A DNA stretch of 28,342 bases. Origin: Candidatus Saccharibacteria bacterium UBA6664. GTDB lineage: Bacteria > Patescibacteriota > Saccharimonadia > Saccharimonadales > Saccharimonadaceae. Positions 1 to 6,502 of the stretch are shown one piece after another (position 1 is the stretch's first letter; each line of letters opens with the position of its first letter). The notes below the pieces were generated by a model. It made no database searches. It was given only the letters and a program-made list of their open reading frames with translations, and was not told where the DNA came from. Position numbers and translations under genes: made by a program. The DNA is taken from positions 154,988-183,329 of the forward strand of contig DKKO01000003.1 in assembly GCA_002455275.1 (NCBI GenBank), given 5' to 3'.

Positions 1-902
1 AACGCAGGCAAAATTAGTATATAGACCTCTGGATGCCCCCATGCCCAGATGAGATTAATATACATCATGGGGTTACCGCCGAAATCTGATGTAAAGAAGT
101 GCATCCCTATCAAACGATCAAGCGAAAGCAAGCCCAAAGACACCGTTAGCAACGGAAACGCCAACATTACTAGCACCATCGATACCAATACGCTCCAGGC
201 AAAAATTGGCATCTTCATGAGAGTCATTCCGGAAGCACGTTTCTTTAGTATGGTGACTGTAAAGTTAATCCCTGAAAGTAGACTCCCTATGCCAGCGATT
301 TGCAGCGACCATATCCAGTAGTCCACACCAGGTCCAGGGTTATATTCGAGCCCGGTTAGTGGCGGATATCCTAGCCAACCACCGTTGCTAAAACCACCGA
401 TCACAAGGGAGGTGTTAATCAAAATCATTCCGGTTGCAAACAGCCAGAAGCTAACGGAGTTTAGAAATGGAAAGGCAACATCACGCGCACCGAGCATGAG
501 CGGAAGAGCAACATTGATTAAACCAAACATCAAGCCCATGGCGACGAAAAATATCATGATTGTCCCGTGCGCGCTAAATACTTGTTGGAAGGTATCGGTG
601 GTAAATAGCCCGCTGTTATCTCCCACTGCCTGAGCCGTATGAGCTCGCAACATCAACGCATCTGCCAATCCCCGCAGGAGCATTGCGATGGCTACCACTA
701 TGTACATTACACCGATTTTCTTGGCATCGAGCGACGTGAGCCAGTTATCCCACAACCAACGCCACTTTTTAAAGTAGGTAAGCGCGGCAACTATAGCAAG
801 TGCACTTAGCGGCAAGCCTACTGCGGCTCCTATGGTGGCGGGTTCGGTCGGCAAATAATCGAAGGAAAGCCGACCCAACAAGCCTTCAGCAAATGCGTGC
901 AT
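1..902 (-). CDS. cyoB: Cytochrome bo3 ubiquinol oxidase subunit I (CyoB), N-terminal 300 residues, cut by window edge
   Basis: This is the heme-copper catalytic subunit that oxidises quinol, reduces O2 and pumps protons in the inner membrane. The start ATG overlaps the cyoA stop as ATGA, which supports translational coupling, and the reading frame runs open off the left edge. Visible landmarks are RGLADALMLR (the Arg and Asp that form the quinol site in E. coli CyoB), FSAHGTIMIFFVAMG with the low-spin heme histidine, and WAWGHPEVYILILPA near residues 287-300 with the CuB histidine and the cross-linked tyrosine. Family proteins have about 660 residues, so less than half is here; the second CuB histidine pair and the remaining helices lie outside. 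The residue aligned with the E. coli quinol-site His98 is Thr. The quinol rather than cytochrome c assignment comes from CyoA, which has no CuA cysteines. Confidence 0.96.
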   Translation of the reverse strand, partial: MHAFAEGLLGRLSFDYLPTEPATIGAAVGLPLSALAIVAALTYFKKWRWLWDNWLTSLDAKKIGVMYIVVAIAMLLRGLADALMLRAHTAQAVGDNSGLFTTDTFQQVFSAHGTIMIFFVAMGLMFGLINVALPLMLGARDVAFPFLNSVSFWLFATGMILINTSLVIGGFSNGGWLGYPPLTGLEYNPGPGVDYWIWSLQIAGIGSLLSGINFTVTILKKRASGMTLMKMPIFAWSVLVSMVLVMLAFPLLTVSLGLLSLDRLIGMHFFTSDFGGNPMMYINLIWAWGHPEVYILILPA

Positions 903-1780
903 CATTCCATTTCTCCATTCATTGAATGCTCTGGCATAAATTTCATTTCGATTGCGTGCATGAGCGATGTATTATGCAAAGCATACTCTTTGGGCGAATC
1001 AAGCATGCTTGGCTTACTGAGCTGCCTATACGTTGCCCAATCAAGCCCGTTTGATGATTTTGCTAGTTGGCCATGCCAATCGACAAACGTTTTTTTGTCT
1101 ACGGCTTCCACTGTAAAATCCATACTTGCATAGCCCTTGCCGTTTATGTTCGTATTGTAGCCTTTATACGAACCTGGTTCGGTCGCAATTAGATTCAGCT
1201 TTGAGGTCATTCCGTTCATCGTGTAAATTTGTGAGCCCAGTGAAGGTACCCAAAAAGCACTCATTGGCGCATCTGAAGTGAGACTGAATTCTACCGGCAC
1301 ATCGACGGGTACAATTAGTTTGTCGACTGTCGCGACTCGCTGGTGAGGGTACAAAAACAGCCACTTCCATTGCAAAGCTACTACCTCAATATTCATCACT
1401 TCGTTACTTGAAGCAATTCGCTTATACGGGTCAAGTGTGTGGCTCGTTTGCCACGTAATCACTCCCAGTACACCGATAATTACTATCGGTATACCCCACC
1501 ACAGTGCTTCAAGCTTTGCGTTGTGAGTTAAATTAGGGTCGTAAATTGCCTTTTTGTTGCCCTCTCTGTAGCGAACCGAGAATACTATCAGTAATGTAAA
1601 TACCGGCACCACGACTATCGTGCTTAGCACCGACGCCACTATCAAAAGTGAGCGCTGCTGCTCAGCAATATTACCCGCAGGCTGCAACACGTCCAACGTG
1701 GCGTCACGTAAAAGCCACCAACCAAGTGCCCCAATTGCGGCCAAAACGGCTGCCAGTATAAGAACCCCTCGCGTTTTCAT
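902..1780 (-). CDS. cyoA: Cytochrome bo3 ubiquinol oxidase subunit II (CyoA)
   Basis: This is subunit II of the quinol oxidase, about 292 residues. It has an N-terminal hydrophobic helix, a second helix around residues 45-70 (LLIVASVLSTIVVVPVFTLL), a third around residues 95-113, and a periplasmic cupredoxin-like domain with ALQWKWLFLYP and GSQIYTMNGM. The CuA ligands of cytochrome c oxidases are absent, as expected for a quinol oxidase. No cysteine follows the first helix, so the lipoprotein modification of E. coli CyoA is missing. I place the start at the ATG (MKTRG) at 1780; a TTG three codons upstream is also in frame, but it overlaps the -10 hexamer. There is no clear Shine-Dalgarno. cyoB follows with a 4-base overlap. 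The rest of the operon is outside the window. Confidence 0.95.
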   Translation of the reverse strand: MKTRGVLILAAVLAAIGALGWWLLRDATLDVLQPAGNIAEQQRSLLIVASVLSTIVVVPVFTLLIVFSVRYREGNKKAIYDPNLTHNAKLEALWWGIPIVIIGVLGVITWQTSHTLDPYKRIASSNEVMNIEVVALQWKWLFLYPHQRVATVDKLIVPVDVPVEFSLTSDAPMSAFWVPSLGSQIYTMNGMTSKLNLIATEPGSYKGYNTNINGKGYASMDFTVEAVDKKTFVDWHGQLAKSSNGLDWATYRQLSKPSMLDSPKEYALHNTSLMHAIEMKFMPEHSMNGEME

Positions 1781-1788
1781 CTGTCTCA

Positions 1789-1817
1789 ATCATAACGCTT
1801 ATGAAATAGCAGGGCAA
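1789..1817 (-). promoter_or_regulatory. Promoter of cyoAB
   Basis: TTGCCC (1812-1817) is followed after 17 bases by TATGAT (1789-1794). Only 8 bases separate the -10 from the cyoA ATG, so the mRNA would begin 1-3 bases before the start codon. Confidence 0.55.
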
Positions 1818-1837
1818 GCAAGCTTTTGAAAATTGTT

Positions 1838-2101
1838 CTAGAAATCTGCCGCTTGTTCAGCTTCGGTAGACTCACTGTCTTCGACGTCAGTTGCATCTAA
1901 CGTCTTCTCTACGCTGTTCAAATCGTCGGCGTTTTTCACTGTAATCTTTTCCGCGGTACGCTCTTCTGACGTTTCAGTCGTGCCAGTATTAGTGTCCACA
2001 AACTTATTCCACGCCACATAGCCTAAGGCCCCTACAAGACCCAGCACTACAAGTACGATAGCAACCTCAATTACACTAAAACCACGTTGAATGTGTTTCA
2101 T
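1838..2101 (-). CDS. Type IV pilin-like protein (small)
   Basis: An 87-residue protein with a class III prepilin leader: a short basic stretch (MKHIQRG) and then FSVIEV, with Glu at mature position 5. The hydrophobic helix that follows, VAIVLVVLGLVGALGYVAW, resembles the N-terminal assembly helix of type IV pilins. The rest is only about 50 residues, acidic and Thr/Glu-rich, too short for a normal pilin head, so this may be a minor pilin or pseudopilin. Its ATG overlaps the stop of the upstream coiled-coil gene by one base (TAATG), so the two are probably coupled. Known Saccharibacteria carry type IV pilus genes used in twitching and host contact. No assembly genes are in this window, so a link to that pilus is an inference. 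Confidence 0.75.
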   Translation of the reverse strand: MKHIQRGFSVIEVAIVLVVLGLVGALGYVAWNKFVDTNTGTTETSEERTAEKITVKNADDLNSVEKTLDATDVEDSESTEAEQAADF

Positions 2102-2817
2102 TATTGTTCAACCTCGCTTTCAGTGTTTGTTGAATCATTAAGTGCTTTTTTAACAACCTGTATCAGCTCTCGTACGGCGGTTTTATACTCTTTTAACGCA
2201 TCGTGCCGTGTATGAATAGCCTCACGGATAACTCCATTTGGTCGCGAGCTTTCGACGTTTGAACAATCAAAGTCTACTTGTCCAACTGCCTCAATTGCTG
2301 CGATGGCCGCAGCTTCTTTTTCGTCCGCGTTAGCAACTGCCGCGTCATAGCCTTCGGCTGACAAGCCTTTTTCTACATAGAAATTCTTCACCGCCTCTTC
2401 GATACGCTGGAACACTGCTAGTTTCTTCTTTGATCGCTCTACGCCATCATCAATAAGTCGGTTAATGTTTGCTTCTCGCTCCTCGCATAGGTCAAGTCGC
2501 TTGCCAGCAAGCTTTTCTTTAATTTCTTCGCGTTTTTTGTCGAACCTGTCTTCAAGCTTCTGTCGTCGCTCAGCTATTTTTGCTTCAAGCTTTGCTTGGC
2601 GTTCCGCCCTACTGTCATCTGAGCTGAAGTCCGAAGTCTCATTTTCACTTTCCAGCTCGTTTCCATGCTCGGTTTCTGCTTCTTGTTCGTTCTCTAGTTC
2701 AGATGAACCCGAGTTGGAGGTATCGTCATCCCCTCCACGCGCAAAGGCCGGGCTCGTTAACCCAACGGCCAACACCGATATCAGGGCTGTTAGTAGTACA
2801 AATTGCTTTATTTTCAT
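2101..2817 (-). CDS. Secreted charged coiled-coil protein, function unknown
   Basis: A 238-residue protein. Residues 1-26 form a clear signal peptide (MKIKQFVLLTALISVLAVG... with cleavage after AFA). Residues 27-70 are an acidic Ser/Glu/Asp-rich linker. Residues 70-150 are a strongly charged Lys/Arg/Glu helix suggesting a coiled coil. Residues 150-230 are helical and alanine-rich. Two cysteines, in DLCEER and DFDCSN, could form a disulfide once exported. No family is recognised. It is transcribed just ahead of the pilin-like gene with a one-base overlap, so an exported accessory or surface role alongside the pilin is plausible but unproven. A partial Shine-Dalgarno (AGG) precedes the ATG. Confidence 0.75.
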   Translation of the reverse strand: MKIKQFVLLTALISVLAVGLTSPAFARGGDDDTSNSGSSELENEQEAETEHGNELESENETSDFSSDDSRAERQAKLEAKIAERRQKLEDRFDKKREEIKEKLAGKRLDLCEEREANINRLIDDGVERSKKKLAVFQRIEEAVKNFYVEKGLSAEGYDAAVANADEKEAAAIAAIEAVGQVDFDCSNVESSRPNGVIREAIHTRHDALKEYKTAVRELIQVVKKALNDSTNTESEVEQ

Positions 2818-2848
2818 ATGCTACCTATTTTTACTAGTATTTGCGACT

Positions 2849-2877
2849 AGCATATAGTACTTATGCTTTACTTGCAA
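2849..2877 (-). promoter_or_regulatory. Candidate promoter of the coiled-coil/pilin pair
   Basis: TTGCAA (2872-2877), 17 bases, TATGCT (2849-2854). It is divergent from, and back to back with, the promoter of the plus-strand cassette at 2885-2913. Confidence 0.4.
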
Positions 2878-2884
2878 GCATAGT

Positions 2885-2913
2885 TTGACCTTTACAAAGT
2901 AGTGGTTTATTAT
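2885..2913 (+). promoter_or_regulatory. Promoter of GC-rich mini-gene A
   Basis: TTGACC (2885-2890), a 17-base spacer, then TATTAT (2908-2913). The predicted start near 2920 leaves a leader of about 43 bases containing the Shine-Dalgarno AGGGAGG. Confidence 0.7.
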
Positions 2914-2962
2914 GTTGATAGCTGTTGCAACGTGTGACGGCATGACCCCTAGGGAGGTCGCG

Positions 2963-3106
2963 ATGAAGAACGCACAGCCGTACTTCGTCGGGGCGCTACT
3001 GGGAGCCTGGGCCGCTACTGACCCTGACTCGCTTCAGGCGACTGTCTCTGCGATTGCGGGGGTGTTCGTCGAGCTGGTCTCAGCTCTCGGTCGCGCCATC
3101 AGCTGA
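2963..3106 (+). CDS. GC-rich mini-gene A: 47-residue hydrophobic peptide, function unknown
   Basis: The start is the ATG (MKNAQPYF) placed 5 bases after a strong Shine-Dalgarno, AGGGAGG; the longer frame from 2912 is rejected because it begins inside the -10 hexamer. The peptide has a hydrophobic stretch (YFVGALLGAWAA), a short polar turn (TDPDS) and a second amphipathic to hydrophobic helix (VSAIAGVFVELVSALGRA). It may be membrane-associated and is small enough to suggest a bacteriocin, toxin or holin-like peptide, but no family is recognised. By hand count 34 of 47 codons end in G or C, more than in neighbouring genes. It is a single-gene unit with its own promoter and terminator, lying between two minus-strand genes. 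Confidence 0.65.
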   Translation: MKNAQPYFVGALLGAWAATDPDSLQATVSAIAGVFVELVSALGRAIS

Positions 3107-3107
3107 T

Positions 3108-3160
3108 GCCTCGGCGTCGCCTCTGTGGCGGCGCCGGGGCGTCAGCCCTATTTTATTTTT
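3108..3160 (+). terminator. GC-rich hairpin terminator of mini-gene A
   Basis: A 14-bp stem (3108-3121 with 3127-3140, two G-T pairs) closes a 5-base loop one base after the stop codon. A T-rich tract follows at 3150-3160. It overlaps the end of the converging minus-strand gene and may serve both. Confidence 0.75.
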
Positions 3161-4211
3161 GATCTTCTAATAATGCTGCGACTTGTCGAATAAACACGAC
3201 GAGCCAGGTGAATATTACGCCGGCGCACAACAGTTCGAAAGCCGTAAGGTTGAAGTAACTCAAGGGGCCTACTAACAGCCATAACCCTACCAAAAGACTT
3301 GCCATCATAGAGTAAGTAAACACATAAAAGGCTCTTGAGAAGCCCGGAGCTATCCACGGGATACCCAAAGTAAGACCAAGAAATATAAATGCCATACCAG
3401 CGGCTGCATTGTTGTGGAGCTGTACCGATACATCATACTGGAAAAGTCCTACCATGGCCAAGAAGACACCTATGAAAGCCAACGCACCCCGCACTACGTT
3501 TACTCTCACGTCTTTGTATTGCTTTTTTAAGCTCTTTAAGCGGCTAAAATCGTTGGCAATATAATCCGCTAACGCAACTATCACTAGCCCGCCAATAATA
3601 AGCGTCGCATTGAAAGTAATTCGCGACAGTGCTGAATCACCGCCGCCGAGCGAACTAAAGTGAAGCTGCCACCAATCTGGATCGCTTGTAGTAATCATGC
3701 TAGTAAGCGCACCAGACACTACGAATAGTGCTAATACACCCGAGAGTCTTACGGTAGTAAGATTTGCGGCGCTGATATAGGTTAAATAAGACGTTGCTCC
3801 CACTGTAGCACCCGTCATAACCGAGGCAGTAACCCAATCTTGCAGTAGCCCTACAAACGCAAGGCTCAAAAGGTAAAAGAGTCCCGTGGTTAGCAAAAAC
3901 ACCAAGGCCGCATGAATAAATGCAAGAGAAAATGTAGCCACGAATTCTTTGGCGGTAATGCTAAGTGCCTTATGCTTTTTCCGTTTTGCACCAGCGTATT
4001 GAGCCATAAAATGCGGCATAAAGAATAGTACGATCGTACTAAGTGCCGCGAGCACAGCACTAACAGTGCCAATTGAAGGCGACCCAAAAAATGGTACATC
4101 TGTTTTAAAAAATCTTGCCGCAGCTAGCACCGCCGCTAGACCACTTGTAATAAACGCAAAGTATAACGCCTGCGCTTCAATGCTTCGTTGCGATTGTTTT
4201 TTTACTTCCAT
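3153..4211 (-). CDS. Multi-pass membrane protein, DUF998-like
   Basis: A 352-residue protein with about nine to ten hydrophobic segments from residue 15 to the C terminus. Near the middle the motif SDPDWWQLHFSSLGGG followed by FNATLIIGG matches what I know of DUF998 integral membrane proteins (a Trp-rich loop, a Ser/Gly step, then FN). The biochemical role of that family is not established. The N terminus is basic and the C terminus ends in a short charged tail. It has its own promoter directly after the fusA terminator and a strong Shine-Dalgarno (AAGGAGG) three bases before the ATG, so it is independently transcribed. Confidence 0.75.
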   Translation of the reverse strand: MEVKKQSQRSIEAQALYFAFITSGLAAVLAAARFFKTDVPFFGSPSIGTVSAVLAALSTIVLFFMPHFMAQYAGAKRKKHKALSITAKEFVATFSLAFIHAALVFLLTTGLFYLLSLAFVGLLQDWVTASVMTGATVGATSYLTYISAANLTTVRLSGVLALFVVSGALTSMITTSDPDWWQLHFSSLGGGDSALSRITFNATLIIGGLVIVALADYIANDFSRLKSLKKQYKDVRVNVVRGALAFIGVFLAMVGLFQYDVSVQLHNNAAAGMAFIFLGLTLGIPWIAPGFSRAFYVFTYSMMASLLVGLWLLVGPLSYFNLTAFELLCAGVIFTWLVVFIRQVAALLEDQK

Positions 4212-4233
4212 ACGCCTCCTTGGTTCTGGCTAA

Positions 4234-4262
4234 AGTATACGTCGAACAAACCGTACCTGCAA
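4234..4262 (-). promoter_or_regulatory. Promoter of the DUF998-like gene
   Basis: TTGCAG (4257-4262), 17 bases, TATACT (4234-4239), located in the tail of the fusA terminator. The leader of about 16 bases carries AAGGAGG. Confidence 0.55.
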
Positions 4263-4289
4263 ATAAAACACCGCCACTAGAGGGCGGTG
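4263..4289 (-). terminator. Intrinsic terminator of fusA
   Basis: Read on the minus strand, CACCGCC and GGCGGTG (7 bp) enclose a 7-base loop, followed by TTTTATTT. It lies 23 bases after the fusA stop. Confidence 0.85.
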
Positions 4290-4312
4290 CCTTTACTTGT
4301 GTTGCTTGGGTG

Positions 4313-6400
4313 TTATTTCGAGCTTCGCTTCTCGATAATCTCTTGCGCAACGTTTGGTGGAACTTCTTCGTAGGTATCGAGCTCCATTGTGCTGGCTGCA
4401 CGACCTTGGCTCATTGAGCGAATGTCGTTGGTGTAACCAAACATACTTGCCAGTGGAACATGAGCTTTCACAAGCTTCGCACCGCCAGCGAGGTCTTCCA
4501 TTGAATCAATTCGACCGCGACGTGAGTTAAGGTCACCAATTACATCACCCATAAATTCTTCTGGGGTGGTAACTTCTACCAACATCACAGGTTCAAGCAA
4601 GATTGGTTTCGCTTGCTTAATACCTTCACGAGCAGCCAGGCTACCCGCCAAAGAGAACGCGAGTTCAGATGAGTCAACGTCGTGGTAGCTACCGTCGTAA
4701 AGCGTAGCTTTAATGTCTACCACTGGGTAGCCGGCGATAACACCACCATCAAGCGTTTCCTTGATACCCTTTTGTACAGCTGGTCGGTATTCTTGTGGAA
4801 CCACACCACCCTTGATTTCGTCGATGAATTCGAAGCCCTTACCAGGTTCGTTTGCTTCAAAGCGTACCCAAACATCACCATACTGGCCACGACCACCAGA
4901 TTGTTTGGCATGCTTACCCTGAACTTCTGAGGTACCCTTAATCGTTTCGCGGAAAGCCACTTGTGGCTCACCAACGTTAGCCTCTACCTTAAACTCTCGC
5001 TTCATGCGGTCAATCAAAATGTCTAAGTGTAGCTCACCCATTCCAGACATAATGGTCTGGCCGGTTTCTTCGTCGGTGTGCACACGGAAGGTTGGGTCTT
5101 CTTCGGCAAGACGTTGCAATGCAATACCCATTTTTTCTTGGTCAGCCTTAGATTTCGGCTCAACGGCAATTGCTACTGGTGGCTCTGGGAAAGTAATGCT
5201 TTCAAGTGCAATCGGGTGAGCAACTTCACACAGTGTGTGACCAGTAAAGGTACTCTTAAGGCCGACAACAGCGGCAATGTCACCAGCGTGAATTTCATCA
5301 ATCTCTTCGCGCTTGTCGGCGTGCATACGTACGATACGGCCAACGCGTTCTTTTTCACCAGTTGTCGTGTTCAGCACGTAGCTTCCAGCTTTCAATGTAC
5401 CGCTGTACACACGGACGAAGATGAGTTTTCCAACAAATGGGTCGGTTGCAATCTTAAAGGCCAAACCAGCCATAGGCTCAGTTGATTCAGGCTTGCGGCT
5501 TACTTCGTCGCCAGTTTTAGGGTTAGTGCCCCAAATTGCGTCTACGTCTAGTGGGCTTGGCAGGTAATCGTTTACAAGGTCAAGTACCTTTTCTACAATC
5601 ACACCACGACCGTCACCACCGGTTACTAGGTAGAAGTCACCAGCAAGAACTCGCTTGCGAAGTGCTACCTTTAGATCAGCTTCAGAGATAGCTTCTTCGC
5701 CACCTTCAAAGAACTTCTCCATCATGGCGTCGTCGGCTTCTACTGCTGCTTCTACAAGCAGGCTGCGAGCGTTCTTTGCTTTATCAAGCATGTCAGCAGG
5801 AATATCGCCTTCAATAAGCTCGTGGTCAGTAAAATCATTGTAGGTGTAAGACTTCATGGTTACGAGGTCAACAACACCATTGATATCTTTTTCAAAGCCG
5901 ATTGGCAGATGTACGGGCAATGCGTGCTTTGAAAGACGGTTGTGAATACTTTCGAGAGATTTATAGAAGTCACCACCGGTTTGGTTAATCTTGTTGATAA
6001 AACAAATACGAGGCACACCGTATTTGTTTGCCTGGCGCCATACAGTTTCAGTCTGCGCTTCCACGCCCATTTTTCCATCAAATACCACTACGGCACCGTC
6101 AAGCACACGCAGTGAACGCTCTACTTCTGCGGTAAAGTCAATGTGACCTGGGGTGTCAATAATATTAATTTTGTGGTCTTTCCAGAAACAGGTAACCGCA
6201 GCAGAGGTAATAGTAATACCACGCTCGCGTTCTTGCTCCATCCAGTCGGTGGTAGTTTCACCTTCGTGAACGGCACCAATCTTGTGGCTAAGGCCTGTTC
6301 GGTACAGAATACCTTCAGTTGTAGTAGTTTTACCAGCGTCGATGTGCGCGATAATACCGATATTGCGATAGTCCTTAAGCGGGACGTCTTTTTGTGCCAT
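4313..6400 (-). CDS. fusA: Translation elongation factor G
   Basis: A 695-residue GTPase that drives translocation of tRNA and mRNA on the ribosome and, with RRF, ribosome recycling; full length for the family. G1 is AHIDAGKTTT (residues about 18-27), G2 is GITITSA and G3 is DTPGHIDF. The downstream domains are intact, including the domain IV HDVDSSE region and the domain V MFGYTNDIRSMSQGRA stretch. The G4 box, normally NKxD, reads NKIN (near residue 136), and the G5 SAF/SAL stretch is replaced by VTGGDGRG (near residues 257-264). Both changes are unusual for EF-G. The start codon follows a purine-rich AGAGAAGAA. Unlike the classic str operon, fusA is separated from rpsL-rpsG by three genes. 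It ends in an intrinsic terminator. Confidence 0.97.
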   Translation of the reverse strand: MAQKDVPLKDYRNIGIIAHIDAGKTTTTEGILYRTGLSHKIGAVHEGETTTDWMEQERERGITITSAAVTCFWKDHKINIIDTPGHIDFTAEVERSLRVLDGAVVVFDGKMGVEAQTETVWRQANKYGVPRICFINKINQTGGDFYKSLESIHNRLSKHALPVHLPIGFEKDINGVVDLVTMKSYTYNDFTDHELIEGDIPADMLDKAKNARSLLVEAAVEADDAMMEKFFEGGEEAISEADLKVALRKRVLAGDFYLVTGGDGRGVIVEKVLDLVNDYLPSPLDVDAIWGTNPKTGDEVSRKPESTEPMAGLAFKIATDPFVGKLIFVRVYSGTLKAGSYVLNTTTGEKERVGRIVRMHADKREEIDEIHAGDIAAVVGLKSTFTGHTLCEVAHPIALESITFPEPPVAIAVEPKSKADQEKMGIALQRLAEEDPTFRVHTDEETGQTIMSGMGELHLDILIDRMKREFKVEANVGEPQVAFRETIKGTSEVQGKHAKQSGGRGQYGDVWVRFEANEPGKGFEFIDEIKGGVVPQEYRPAVQKGIKETLDGGVIAGYPVVDIKATLYDGSYHDVDSSELAFSLAGSLAAREGIKQAKPILLEPVMLVEVTTPEEFMGDVIGDLNSRRGRIDSMEDLAGGAKLVKAHVPLASMFGYTNDIRSMSQGRAASTMELDTYEEVPPNVAQEIIEKRSSK

Positions 6401-6448
6401 TTCTTCTCTCTTTCTCTCTGAGTAAATGAATTAGTTATTTTTTGCCAT

Positions 6449-6479
6449 AAAAAATAGCGCTCTGCGCTTGATTGTAGCA
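6449..6479 (-). promoter_or_regulatory. fusA upstream region: extended -10 and small hairpin with T run
   Basis: TGC-TACAAT (6471-6479) is an extended -10 lacking a good -35. The hairpin AGCGC-AGA-GCGCT (6456-6468) followed by ATTTTTT reads as a weak terminator for the upstream gene, or as a structure at the very 5' end of the fusA mRNA. The two readings cannot be separated by eye. Confidence 0.4.
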
Positions 6480-6502
6480 GATTGTTGGCCAAAATACTAT
6501 GG

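Noticed and set aside
2465..2857. A 130-codon plus-strand frame opposite the coiled-coil gene
   Set aside because: Its Ser/Phe/Arg-rich composition is the complement of Glu/Lys codons; it has no start signals.
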